Made by a program: the position numbers and the translations under genes. From Madurella fahalii (lineage: Eukaryota > Ascomycota > Sordariomycetes > Sordariales): 64,000 bases of DNA. The stretch lies in the NCBI GenBank assembly GCA_029876055.1, contig CM056874.1, forward strand, positions 7,750,001 through 7,814,000. Reading direction: 5' to 3'. The notes beneath the pieces were generated by a model. It had not been told where the DNA came from, did not search any database, and worked only from the letters and a program-made list of their open reading frames with translations. Of this stretch, positions 9,126 through 20,546 are shown one piece after another (within the stretch, counting starts at the first letter, position 1; each line of letters begins with the position of its first letter).

Positions 9126-11762
9126 ATGGCGAGAAGGGCGTCCACAAGCAGACAGCTACCGCTAGGCCTAGGTATCCTCTTATTCTTCCTCATTCTTCTC
9201 TGCCCTCTCGCTGCAATCCCGGCTGTAAGGGCTACCGCGGTCGACAATGCCGAACCGCAACCAGGAGAACCCATCATCGGGATTGACCTCGGGACGACGT
9301 ACTCTTGTGTCGGTATCATGAAAGGTGGCAAGGTGGATATATTAGTAAACGATCAAGGTATGGCATGGCCTCTGATGCCTAGTTGTGTCGCTGCACTGAC
9401 AGGAAGATAGGAAACCGGATAACACCGAGCTATGTTGCGTTTAACGACGGGGAGCGTCTTGTCGGTATGTCGCCCTGTGACTATCCCCTGCTTTGGTACT
9501 TGAGCTTATGGCGTGGCAGGTGACGCAGCTAAGAACCAATACGCGAGCAATCCTAAAAATACAATTTTCGACATCAAGTTAGCACCCATCCCCTTTCCCT
9601 GACAGATGGATATGGCAACTGACACTTGCCCCTTCTAAGACGGTTGATAGGCCGAAGCTTCTCAGATAAGGGAGTCCAATCAGACATAAAACACATGCCG
9701 TTCAAGGTCGTGGCTGGGAAGGGAAATAAGCCAGTCGTCGAGGTTGAGGTCGCGGGGAAGGTGCGGCAGTTCAGTCCCGAGGAAATCAGCGCTATGATAC
9801 TTGGCAAGATGAAGGACGTGGCCGAACGTTACTTGGGTCAGGAGGTCAGGCACGCCGTGGTCACGGTCCCGGCCTACTTCAACGATAAGCAGAGACAAGC
9901 AACCAAAGACGCGGGCGTCATTGCCGGGCTTAATGTTGTCCGTGTGGTGAACGAGCCCACAGCGGCGGCCCTGGCATACGGTCTAAACAAGGTAGCATCA
10001 GCCCCGTTTCCCCCAAGCTCCTAACGACAAGTACGAACTAACCCTTGGATATAGGTTAAAGGGGAGCAACAAATCCTAGTCTACGACCTCGGCGGCGGTA
10101 CCTTCGACGTTTCACTCCTCGCACACGAGCAGGGCCACTTTGAGGTGCTCGCCACAGCAGGTGATACACGGCTGGGCGGTGAAGACTTCGACAACAGGGT
10201 CATCAACCACCTCGCCAAGACCTTCGAGACCAAGCACCAGCTTGACCTGACAAAAGACGCCAAGGCCATGGGCAAACTGAAGCGGGAAGCCGAAAAGGCC
10301 AAGCGGACCCTCTCGTCGCAGTCCTCGACCAGGATCGAGATTGAGAGCCTCTTCAACGGCATCGACTTCTCCGAGACGTTGACTAGGGCAAAGTTCGAGC
10401 AGCTGAATATGGACCTGTTCAAGAAGACGCTCAAGCCGGTGGAGCAGGTGTTGAAGGACGCTAAAGTGAGCAAGGCAGATGTGACGGATATTGTTCTGGT
10501 GGGAGGCTCGACACGGATCCCCAAGATTCAGAGCTTAGTCGAGGAGTTCTTTGGGAAGAAAGCCAGTGGCGGAGTCAATCCTGATGAGGCGGTAGCTTTT
10601 GGTGCTGCCGTTCAGGCTGGTGTGAGCATTCTATCCTTCCCGAGACTCGGTTTGTTGCATGAGCAGGGAGCTGACACGATAATGCCGAGTAGATCCTGGC
10701 AGGCGAAGAGGTGAGCTGATCGGACTCGGATGTCCCTTGGGTATTGCTTTGCTAACTTTGTTGGGCTAGGGCACTGCCAGTTTGTTGCTCATGGATGTGA
10801 ACCCCCTTACGCTCGGTATCGAGACGGTAGGAGGTGTTATGGTAGGTGCTCCTTGGCTTCAGGGTCAAAGAGACCGGGGCCTCGTCAAAACTAACCACCT
10901 CACAGGCACAACTGATCCCGCGCAACACCCAGATTCCAACGGTTCGTGACCTGAGGCATCGTATCTCAGCGTGGTCGGCACTAATGCTCTCCATCTGCAG
11001 CGTCGTTCCCAAGTCTTCTCCACGACATCTGGTATGCTTCCCAGCCGCTTGATCAAAAGTCAAATGGCCCTCTTGCTAATGCGGCCCATCCAGATAACCA
11101 AGACAGCGTCGTGATCAAAGTCTACGAAGGCGAGCGTACCCTGACCAAGGACAATAATCTACTGGGCAAATTCGAGCTCACTGGTATACCTCCGGCGCGG
11201 CGTGGAGTCCCGCAAATCGAAGTCTCGTTTGCGCTCGACGCCAACGGCATCTTGGAGGTCACAGCGCAGGACAAGGGCACGGGCCGCAAAGAGTCGGTCA
11301 CGATCAAGAACGACGGTGGCCGCTTGAGCAAGGCCGAGATTGAGCGTATGATTGCCGACGCTGAGAAGTTCGCCGAGGAGGACAAGGAGGCGCGGGAACG
11401 CATTGAGGCACGGGACAAGCTCGAGAACTACGTCTTCAACCTGAAGAACCAGCTCGAGGATCAGGAGGGGCTTGGCGGGAAGATTGACGACGAGGAAAAA
11501 GAGGCTGTAAGTTGCTCCCCCCCCCCCCCCCCCGGGCAGGGCTTTTCGAGTCGATGATGCTGAGAACCTGTTGCCCCAGCTCCGGGATGCCATCGCCGAG
11601 GCAGCGAGATGGCTCGACGACAATACGGCAACGGCCACCGCCGAAGACTTTGAAGAGCAGAGGGAGAAGCTCTCCAATGTCGCCTATCCCATCACCAGCA
11701 TGCTGTATGGCAGTGACTCGGGAACGAGTGGTGGCTGGACGTCTCCGCATAGTGAACTCTAA
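9126..11762 (+). CDS. ER Hsp70 chaperone, divergent BiP/Kar2 paralogue ending in HSEL
   Basis: Eleven exons (9126-9357, 9411-9464, 9520-9577, 9640-9991, 10055-10621, 10693-10710, 10770-10841, 10906-10941, 11001-11031, 11094-11506, 11580-11762) join to 671 aa. A hydrophobic signal peptide (about residues 10-37) leads to the ATPase motif IGIDLGTTYSC. Other Hsp70 signatures are VYDLGGGTFDVS, NEPTAAALAYG, VLVGGSTRIPKIQ, the linker region DVNPLTLGIET and the substrate-domain core DANGILEVTAQDKGTG. The C-terminus is PHSEL, a variant of the HDEL retrieval signal, so ER-lumen residence is expected. Many positions differ from the very conserved fungal BiP (for example DIKHMPFKVVAGKGNK and FETKHQLDLTKD), and exon 6 is only 18 nt. 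I therefore read it as a second, faster-evolving BiP rather than the main grp78/kar2 gene; this needs the rest of the genome to confirm. The last intron holds a C17 run. Confidence 0.88.
11517..11533 (+). repeat. C17 homopolymer in the last BiP-paralogue intron
   Basis: Seventeen consecutive C lie 11 nt inside the 73-nt intron 11507-11579. The length may be unreliable if sequencing slipped. Confidence 0.85.
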
Positions 11763-12440
11763 GTCTGAATGCTTTGTTTTGCATGGACTGCTTCTCAGGC
11801 AAGGTCAACCAAGTACTAGTGATATACCGTACTGTACACTACGGAGGTGGGGTATAGGCTCAGGCTTCCGTAATTGAATAAAATGGCATCTTGGGGCCTC
11901 GTTGAGTCAGTTGAATGCCCCATGTGAGAAACGCGCTTTCGGGTGGGCCGTGGCGACCCGTGGCGACGGGGAAAGGCCTGCGTCGCAGCAACGAGGGTTG
12001 CCCAGAACTCGGTAAGCTGGGGCCAAAATACCGAGGTTCACGAGCCTTCTCCACAACCCCGAAGGAACTCGCCCACCTTTCCTTGGCTTTTCTCCACCTC
12101 TTCCGCTGCGATTATCATCCCCTTCCCACGACGGGGCGCAAACAGCCAGCTGCGCGGCTCTTGGGATCGCGAATCGGTTTGGAGGGAGAGACAAGGTTCG
12201 ACCCGACGAGAACGGATAGACCAGCCACCCCATTCACCGTCAAAGCGCCCATTCCGTTTTGTTGCTGTACGCGTGCCGAGACCTGGCGTTTAACCTGATC
12301 GACCCCCAATCGACCCGCTTTGCTGGCTGTCGCCACAACGGAAACCCTTGTCCGGCGTCATCGCGAGAGAACCTTTCTTCTTAGCGACCCCAAAGCCGGC
12401 GCCTACCCGAACGCGAGAAGGTTTCTATTCCCTGAAGACT
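11763..12440. promoter_or_regulatory. Spacer and PEX13 promoter
   Basis: About 0.7 kb between two plus-strand genes. It holds one copy of the dispersed GTACTGTAC motif at 11829-11837, followed by CTACGGAGG. No gene is supported. Confidence 0.5.
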
Positions 12441-13898
12441 ATGGCATCGCCGCCAAAGCCGTGGGAGCGATCGGGTGCAACCCCCGGTTCATCTGGTATG
12501 TCGCTCATTTTGCGGTCGCACCACTGCAGACCACTGACGAAGGACGCAACTAGCAACGCTCACGTCGTCCGCGCCAGCAGCTCCGGCCGTATCGGCTGCA
12601 ACACCAAACGCCATGACAACACCTGCAGCCGCAACTGCGGCGGCGACGACGACCACCTCTTCAACAACACCGGCGATACCTGCGCGGCCAGCATCCTTGA
12701 CCGCCTCGGTCAACCAGAACGCGGCCGCCTATAGCAGACCCTACGGGGCCTCCCCTTACGGAACATACGGTTCGGCATACTCGTCTCCTTACGCTGCACC
12801 CTACTCGAGGTATGGCGGCTACGGGGGATATGGCGGCGGCATGTACGGCAGCTACGGCGGCTACGGGGGCATGTACGGAGGCATGTACGGGGGGATGCCG
12901 GGAGGAATGCCAAACGACCCCAACAACCCTGATAGCCTTACCAATCGCTGGAACATGAGCACCCAAGCGACTTTTCAGATGCTGGAGGGCATAGTTGGCG
13001 CCTTTGGCGGGTTCGCGCAGATGTTGGAGAGCACATATATGGCGACACATTCAAGCTTCTTTGGTAAGTTGGCCGCCTCTTCCGAGTGAAGCCCATGGTT
13101 GCAACAGAGCCGTCCTGACAAATTCTTCGTCATTTAGCGATGGTCTCCGTGGCCGAGCAGTTCGGCAACCTTCGCGACACCCTCGGCTCGGTGCTTGGCA
13201 TCTTCACCGTCATGCGCTGGATCCGGACCCTAATTGCAAAGCTAACGGGGAGACCCCCGCCCGTGGACGCCAAGGCGTTGACGCCTGCCGCCTTTGCCCG
13301 CTTCGAAGGGCGCCAGAATCCCGTCGAGGGCGGGGCACCGAAGCCGAGCCGCAAGCCTCTTCTCTTTTTTCTACTGGCCGCCTTCGGCCTGCCCTACGTG
13401 ATGAGCAAGGTCATCCGGTCGCTGGCCGCCAACGCAGAGGAGGAGGAGCGCCGGCGCCACCTCGTGGCCGCCCAGCAGACGCTCGACCCGTCCAAGCTCG
13501 AGTTCTGCCGCGTGCTGTACGACTTCTCGCCCGCCGCCCATGGTCAGGCCGTCGTGCAGGGCGTCGACCTCGAGGTGCACAAGGGCGACCTGGTGGCGGT
13601 GCTGAGCAAGAGCGACCCGCTGGGCAACCCGAGCGAGTGGTGGAAGTGCCGTGCGCGCGACGGTAGGATCGGCTACCTGCCCGCCACCTTCCTAGAGGTG
13701 CTGCGCAAGCCCGGACAGCCCGTCGCCGCCATCAAAGGCGCGCCCGCCAGCGAGAGCAGCAGAGCCAACTCGCTGACCAGCACCGTCAGCGCGCCTGGCG
13801 CCCTGCCACAAAACACCCCCCAGCCGCCTCCCATCCCCTCGACAAAGGTCGGCGACGTCACCGTCGAGAGCTTCCAGAAGTCGCAGTTTTACTCCTAG
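12441..13898 (+). CDS. PEX13: Peroxisomal membrane import protein Pex13
   Basis: Exons 12441-12495, 12554-13063 and 13138-13898 give 441 aa. Pex13 docks the cargo receptors Pex5 and Pex7 at the peroxisomal membrane together with Pex14. The N-terminus MASPPKPWERSG is the conserved Pex13 start and decides the ATG. A Ser/Thr/Ala-rich stretch is followed by a Tyr/Gly domain with about eleven YG dipeptides interleaved with Met and Ser. Membrane-associated helices follow (for example residues about 261-277, KPLLFFLLAAFGLPYVM), then a C-terminal SH3 domain at about 309-377 (CRVLYDFSP ... WWKCRARDGRIGYLPATFLEVL). A proline-rich tail (PQPPPIPSTK) comes last. The YG domain is known in other organisms to form the cohesive meshwork of the peroxisomal import pore, and here it is unusually regular. 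Confidence 0.96.
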
Positions 13899-15201
13899 AG
13901 CGGGTCTTCTGCTAACCGATGGCTGTTTCTGCGACCTGTGTTTACGCCCGTGTGCGTGGGGCGATCGGGCAAGAGGCCGAGGCGATCTCGGGCCTGATCT
14001 CAGAATTGGGCCCTCCATTGCTATGTTGTCCTCTCTCGCCTACCCTTTTTGCTTTAGCGACGACGACCTGATAACGACGACTCTCGCCGACCCAACGGTG
14101 TTGCTGTAATGGGAGACATGTGTAGCAAAGACGACCTTCCCTTTTTTATCCCCCATCTCTCTCGCTCTTACAATCTCGCTCGTTTTTCCCTCTTATTTAA
14201 TGTTGGTATGCCGGGGACGGGGCGAACGGAGGGGAGAGGCGAGGCGAAAAGTTCACCTGGCGTTTCCGGAGTTTTGCTTTACAAAGCATCGTCCCCGCAG
14301 CTATTGCCATTGGCACAACATCATCAGTTTGCTCGGAAGCCTTGCATACGATAGATATCTGCTGGCATTGCCGACGTAGCCAGCCGGGGGGTCTTATCCT
14401 CTTTTTTCTTGCTGTTCAATGTATAGCGATAGGAAACTTTGATTAGTAGCGCTTTGATGGAGTAGTGTATATTCCAAAGCAGCGTTGTTAGATATCTGAG
14501 TACCATCCTGTGGGGGCGCCCGGTGCCGGTCTGAGAATTCGTATCTATTTTTACGAGACCTATGCCCTACACGCTGCCACTTGTCACCTCAGATCACATG
14601 AACTGTCACGGTTTCTTTCCATGAATCGTCAATTATCGCTATCATCTCCTGTCCCATTTGCGTCGCGATAAAAAGTCCAGGCAGCCGGCCATCATTCCTC
14701 ACGGCTCTAAACTACCCCACGATTCTTTCCACCACCCTTCATGACGTTTTGACTTAATCATACAATGGTCCAGTTCTCGTAAAATCGACGCCCGTGATTT
14801 GACCCAATTCCCGGGATAATAACGAAAAAAGAGCAAGAAAAAAAAAAAAAAAAGGATGCGAATCCGATCGCACGCCAACCAGCCGTTTCATTCGTTCAGT
14901 GTGAAGGGGTTGTTTTTGTTCTGTAGAGTATGCATCATGGCTCGAGAAAGAAGAAATAGAGAGGTAGAAATGGGGGAAAGTTGATTTGGCACCCTTCGTG
15001 GAGGTATCCGTCCTGTAGAAGTTCAAATGTGAAAAAAAAGAAAGAAACAGGGGCGACTGTCTATCTCTCTGACAAAGTGGAATCCTAGGCCAGAAGGAAC
15101 CTATGCTAGCCTGGGGGCCCTCGCCCTGCCCGCCGTCCGGTATGAGGGGACGGCTCGATAGAGTCCGGCAGACGGATGTGGTTTGGAGCGGATGAGTGAG
15201 C
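13899..15201. other. 1.3-kb spacer between convergent PEX13 and TOA1
   Basis: The 3' flanks of both genes meet here. A long A run near 14839 is a T run on the TOA1 sense strand, as expected of a 3' flank. No gene is supported. Confidence 0.5.
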
Positions 15202-16912
15202 TCACCACTCGTACTCGCCCGTGGCCTTGTGGAAGACGTATTCCTTGTTATTGACGGTGAGTACACCGTCCTTGAGAATGCACTTCCTACAAAAGCAATC
15301 AGTATGTTGGTGCGGTCTAGGCATTTTGGGCGCAAACGGCCCAGATAGAAAAAGAAAGAAAAAAGAAAGAAAAAGAATAACCTACCACTTGTTCTTGACG
15401 CGCTGCACCTTGTCATACATGCAGAGCATCATATGGCCCATGGTCTCATCCTCGTCCTCATCGTCATCTCCGTCCTCATCGGTGTCGTCGAGGTCCGAGT
15501 TGATGGCATCCTCGTCAAACTCCTCGTCCTTGATGTCGTCGTCTGGCCCGTCAACCTGAGCTGCGCCCGCATCCTTGCGCTTCTTGGCAGCGAGACTGCG
15601 TTGGCTGGTGGCTTGTTCGAGGGGAAGCATGAGACCACCGCCCTCTATCTGCTTGGCTCGCGCGCCGATTTGGGCATGTAGTCGGCTGTCGATCTCAACA
15701 CGGCTCATGCTGGCCGGACCGGGGTCGGCATCGCTTGATCCGTCCACCTGGGCCGCAGGAAGACCGTTCGGCTGGGTACCCGCATGAGGGATTTGAGGTT
15801 GCATCCTCTGCTGCATGGCAGCAGCGACCCCTTGCCGATACTGCTGCTGGGGGCTCAGGTGCTGCGGTACCTGCCCTGGCCGTTGACCCTGCTGACCTTG
15901 GGGACCGGGGTTCATTTGCGAGGCCATGCCGTTATGGATGGCATTGATGGAGGCGGCAGCGCGTTGCCCATATTGGTTCTCCAAGGCCTGGGCGGCACGC
16001 TGGGCTGCGGTCCCGCGAACGGCACCGGTGGGGTTGTAACCTGTGTGAATCGGCGCGCCCGTGTTGGCCAGTCCCGGCTCCTGCTTGATGCCAGGCTCAG
16101 GTTTAATAAGGCCCGCTTCTTGCTTCATGCCGACGCCGTTGGCATTCTGCAGAAGCGAGTTAGGGAGCGAGAGAGGTTGCGGGGCGGCCTGGGCGCTCAG
16201 GGTAGCCTGGGTGTAGTTGTTGGCGGCGGTTGGCGCAGCCTGGGGAGTAGCGGCTGCCGGCGCAGCTTGCGGCTCTGGCTTGGGGTCCCATGGGAACTGG
16301 GCCACATTGAGCTGCGAGAGCTTGACTTGCCATTTCTGCCACCCGGCAGTTAGCATTCTGCATCAGTCATAATGAACCCATGATGGGAAAAAGGGGGGGG
16401 GGGGGGGGGAATTGTGGAAAACGGGTGCACGTGACGAGGGGGTCTGGCGGCCCAATCGGAAGGAGCCGGGTCCTGATTTGAACAGGTTCGCAGCAGCTGG
16501 AGCCAACTTAAAAGGAGACCCAAAAGTGCTGGGTCGCCCACTCCGGGCCAGCCGCTCTCCACCCCTCTCGCCCAGGCAGTCGCCAGCGCCAGCCACCCTC
16601 CAACCCGACCAAGCCGACCGTGCCATTCGACCACCAAACCCGACACATCGAGTCCAACCGAGAGATGAGCAACGCCACATTGAACCGCGCGACCGAAGCC
16701 ATTCGCCTGATTGATGGAGAGGATTGAAACGGGAAGAAAAGCTGCGCGGGCGGAGGTGCTAACGGTGAGAAGAGTGAGATGGACCAACTTACCTTCTTCA
16801 GGTCCTCTAGGACACCGTCGTCGACGCCATTCTCCTCGAAATCGACGCGCACAGCACTGATGACCTCTTGGATGATGATGTCGTAGACGGCTCCGACGCT
16901 TGCGTTCGACAT
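15202..16912 (-). CDS. TOA1: Transcription initiation factor IIA large subunit (Toa1)
   Basis: Exons on the minus strand are 16912-16793, 16335-15386 and 15286-15202, giving 384 aa. The N-terminal four-helix-bundle segment (MSNASVGAVYDIIIQEVI ... VLEDLKK, 40 aa) is exon 1. Exon 2 begins KWQVKLSQLNVAQFPWDPKP, encodes a long Gln/Ala/Pro-rich spacer and ends in a strongly acidic stretch. The C-terminal beta-barrel part (MYDKVQRVKNKWKC ... KATGEYEW) spans exons 2 and 3. Toa1 pairs with Toa2 and stabilises TBP on the TATA box. Intron 1 is 457 nt, long for this window, contains a C17 run on the sense strand, and stays open in frame for about 113 codons past the donor. Confidence 0.95.
16393..16409 (-). 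repeat. C17 homopolymer (sense strand) in TOA1 intron 1
   Basis: Seventeen G on the plus strand, which is C17 in the TOA1 transcript, about 58 nt before the 3' splice site. Confidence 0.85.
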
Positions 16913-17991
16913 GGTGATGGGCCCCTGGCTACTGGGCTGACTGGTGAGCGTTGTGGCCCCTTCCCGCAAGCAAATGCCTCCCTCGGACCGCTATGCCCGT
17001 CGCCTCGTCGCCTCTGTCGCCTCGCTCAACCACCGTTAACCCGCCGTCACTCAGCTCTACGTTGGTGCGACAAAGCAGAACGACCGAATTGACTTGGGCC
17101 GGTGATCGGGGCGGAGGGGGGGTTTCGACCGGGGATCAGTAGAGCAACCGATGTGGAAATGCGGACCCTCCAGACTTCGCGGCTGCTGCGTCCAGATCTT
17201 TTTGTTATTCGGGTATCCAGGTCGATCAAAACATGCCAACTGCTCGTAATTCTGTATTTCTAGATGGTAGGGCGCTGTAACCTGGGTTTGCGATGTTGCG
17301 CCGCAGATTGGGGTGGATGCTGTTTCGCCTGTGAGAGTTGTATTGGGCAAGTTCCAAGAAGCCGGCAGACTTCCTTTGACATTCGCCCCAAGACTGCTTA
17401 GTCAGCCAAACCACCCACTGCCGCAGGACCCCGAGAACCGGAAGTTTATCGCGCCGTTCAAGCCCTCGGAGCACCTCAACGGTTCAGAACTCGAGGCTTT
17501 CGGTAGTGTCCCTGGCATTTGATGACTCCAGGTGCTGTAACCACGAAGAGGAGGATTGCGGGGCAGAGAAGGGAATGAGTATGCAAACCGTTTATCGGCA
17601 ATCGGGAGCAAGCCAAGCACAGTGCGGTTTTACATGCTCAAACCACCTTGTAAATAAAATCAAACGCCGCCTTTCGCCTATGTCCCCATTATTACAACTA
17701 AACTTATACTACAATAATCCATCTGATCCGATCCCATGCAATGATCTTTCTATGCCTGACAAGTTAATGTCCCCGGTTTTCATAACTCATGACCAAGCCG
17801 ATTTCATTCATCCCTGCGTGACAGTGTGTCTCGTTCGTGTGCCGGGGCGAGTCCCGAGAACCAACTCCCCAACGCCGCGCTGAAAGCACCCAATGCAGGA
17901 ATCCCAAAAGGGAACCGTGTATACCTACCGTTGGTTGAACATTGACCTTGAATATTTCGACTGGTCGAGGACAGCGTGCCTCTTGCGGCCT
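16913..17991. promoter_or_regulatory. TOA1 promoter and CDC20 3' flank
   Basis: The 1.1-kb spacer between two minus-strand genes. The half next to TOA1 is GC-rich and the half next to CDC20 is AT-richer. No gene is supported. Confidence 0.5.
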
Positions 17992-19858
17992 CTAGCGGAT
18001 CGTCATCTGCTTGCTCAGGTCGGCTTTCCCAGATGCACCGGCACCGCCAACGCCAGCACCGGCGCCCGCCTTCTTCTCAAAGATCTTCCAGAACTTCAAG
18101 CTCTCGTCGGCGGCTGTATTAAATATGTTAGCAACCTAGAATCTACATATCGGAGAAGCCCTCGCAAAGACGCTTACCTGCTGTGGCCAGCATTTGACCG
18201 TCTGGGCTGAGGCAGCTGTGGAGGACCCGGCTCTCGTGCGCCGGAATCTCGACGTTACGGACGAGGGTAGGGTAGCTCCAAATGCTCAGGGAGTTGTCAG
18301 GAAAGCCACTTGAGCTGACAATCTCGCGATAGTGGGGGCTCCAGCGAAGGCTGGTCACTTGGGAGCCCGTGTCGATGCTGTTGACGCGCGCCCCGGACGT
18401 CGTGTTCCAGAAGTGGATGTGGCGGTCGTAGGAACCCCCTCCGGTGGCGAGCAGATTTATATTCCACGGGCACCACGCGAGAGCCTTGACGGCCGCCTTG
18501 TGGTTGGTCTTTGTGAACTTGGGAACAGCCAAGGACCGAGCATCCCAGATGGAGACGAGGTTGTCGTTGCCGCCAGTAGCGAGCTGGGCACCATCCGACC
18601 GCCACTCGAGGCCGCAGACCTCGGACGTGTGCGAGACGAGCTCGGCCACCTTGTGCTCAGCAATACGGACGTCGTGGTTGAAAACCAGCCCGCTTCTCGC
18701 GCCAGTTGAGAGCAGGTGCTTGTTCCAGCCCATGACGCCAACCCGGGTGTCGTGGCCAAACATGCTGCGGATCTTGACGCCCTCGGCGACATCCCAGATT
18801 TGCACCTCGCCGGTTCCAAGGCCGACGCCCACGTAGGCGCCATCGCCCGACCACTTGACGCTGCTGACGTATGTATCTGGGGTGGTCTCGAGGAGGCAGC
18901 TAACCGAGCCTTCATCCGCCGACCAGACGTAGACGTTACGCTCCAGGCCAATGGCAACCTGGTTGCCCGAACTCCAGTCGAGAAGGTTGAGGTAGTAGTC
19001 GTCAATGAGGCCAGGCGCGTCGAGGACGCGCTCCGGCGCAGTCGCAATGCGACGTCTGAACTGGGCCGAGCTCGCGTTGGCGGGCTTCAGAGGGCGGTTG
19101 TACTGCTGCCGCAGATCGATAGGCTTGGATGACTCTGGTGGGGCGGGCTTGAACTGAAGAATCCGCGTGTTGAGGTTGACACCGCAAGCATTGGCAAGCG
19201 AATCCTGGTACGCAACCGAGTTGGGTGACGGCCGCGAGTAGGAAGCCGGCTCCTCATCGTCAATGTTGAGGCCCTCGAGGGCGGCAATGGCATCGTCGGT
19301 AGCCGATGCAAGAACCGAGGAAGCCTCACCGTTGCCAGTTCTCGGGCGCTGCTTCTCCTGGACGTCGAGCTTCCCGGATCCGGCATTGGCAATGGCAGAG
19401 CTCGCGCCACGGTTGGGGATGAAGCGGTCGGCGCTGTAGGCAACAGTTGTCTTGGCCGTCTTTTGTCTTAGAGATGGTGCTGTCTTCTTGGTCTTGGGGC
19501 TGACCGGGGTCTTGTTGTGAGCGCCGGTGCCGGTGAGAGTGAAATCCGACACGCCCAGCTCAAGAGCCTTGCGCGGGGTCGAGACGCCACGAGCGATGTT
19601 TGACTTGGGCGAGTCCCGATGGCTCTTGGAGGAGGCCTTGGCGAAATGGGCGGAAAGATTGCCGCCATAGACGGACTTGGACGGCGCCCGCTGGCTGTCG
19701 TTGCTCGACTTATCGGGGGTGAATGGCGACGAGTTGACGTTCAGCTGGGTAGAGCGCTGACGAGGAGAAGGGGTCAAGGGCATCCGGCCGCCAGCGGTAC
19801 GGGAAGAGAAGAGCCCGGTATGGGACTTGAGGGGTGTTGATACTGATGCGGTAGCCAT
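17992..19858 (-). CDS. CDC20: APC/C activator Cdc20 (Fizzy family)
   Basis: Two exons (19858-18178 and 18113-17992) give 600 aa. A basic N-terminal tail contains the C-box DRFIPNR at residues 144-150, which contacts the anaphase-promoting complex. A linker with ILQFKPAPPESSKP leads to a seven-blade WD40 propeller from about residue 285 (for example EVCGLEWRSDGAQLATGG and SIWDARS). The last two residues are Ile-Arg, the tail that binds TPR subunits of the complex. Cdc20 recruits cyclin B and securin for ubiquitination and is the target of the spindle checkpoint. The N-terminal arrangement and the PESSKPIDLR motif favour Cdc20 over Cdh1. The 64-nt intron leaves a short exon encoding only the final strand and tail. 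Confidence 0.96.
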
Positions 19859-20546
19859 GCTGTGGACTGTGCTGCTGCTAGTATCGTATTACTTCAGAGG
19901 ATGAAGCCCGGGTTGACAAAGGAAGCCCGGATCAATCGAGCAAGCTCCAGGGAGACCCAAGCGAATGGCTCCTGGACGGATTAGTATTGTCTGTCGTGCT
20001 TATTGTCTGATGCGCAATGAGGTAATGGACTCGAGGAAGTAGTTCTGTGTGCAAGGTTTGTAGGCTTGTGATAAGGCTTGTGATGCTTCGTTTCCGCGCG
20101 GTGCAAAGCAAAAGAGAGAGCAAAATGGTTCGGAATGGAGAAGGTGGTTTGTGTGGGAGTCTGAAGGAAGGAGCCCGACAATGGGACGGGAGGGAAGGAG
20201 ACGATTTAAATGTTTACATTGGTTGTCAAGGGCAACGCCTGCCAGCTGCCCGCCCTGGACATTCCGCCCCACCTTTCAACAGCCAGCTGTCTCGCCCCGC
20301 CACAGCTGGGTTTCCCGTTGTGGGCCAACCATTCCGTAAAAGGTTTAGCAACGCCTAACGCATGCGCTACTACACAACGTCTCACGATCCCCTGTCGAGG
20401 ATCGAGCATTTTGACCTGTGGCAAGTGGCGTGCAACACCACAGCCTTGTCCTTCTTCGGCTCGGCTGGCAAATTGACGAGTTTCATTGCGAGCCGATCCG
20501 GATGTCTGCCTAGCCCATCTTGCCCGAGAGCGAGCGTTTACCAGCC
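19859..20546. promoter_or_regulatory. Divergent promoter region, CDC20 / kelch-BTB gene
   Basis: 688 bp separate the two start codons, so both promoters must lie here. No further element could be assigned with confidence. Confidence 0.5.
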
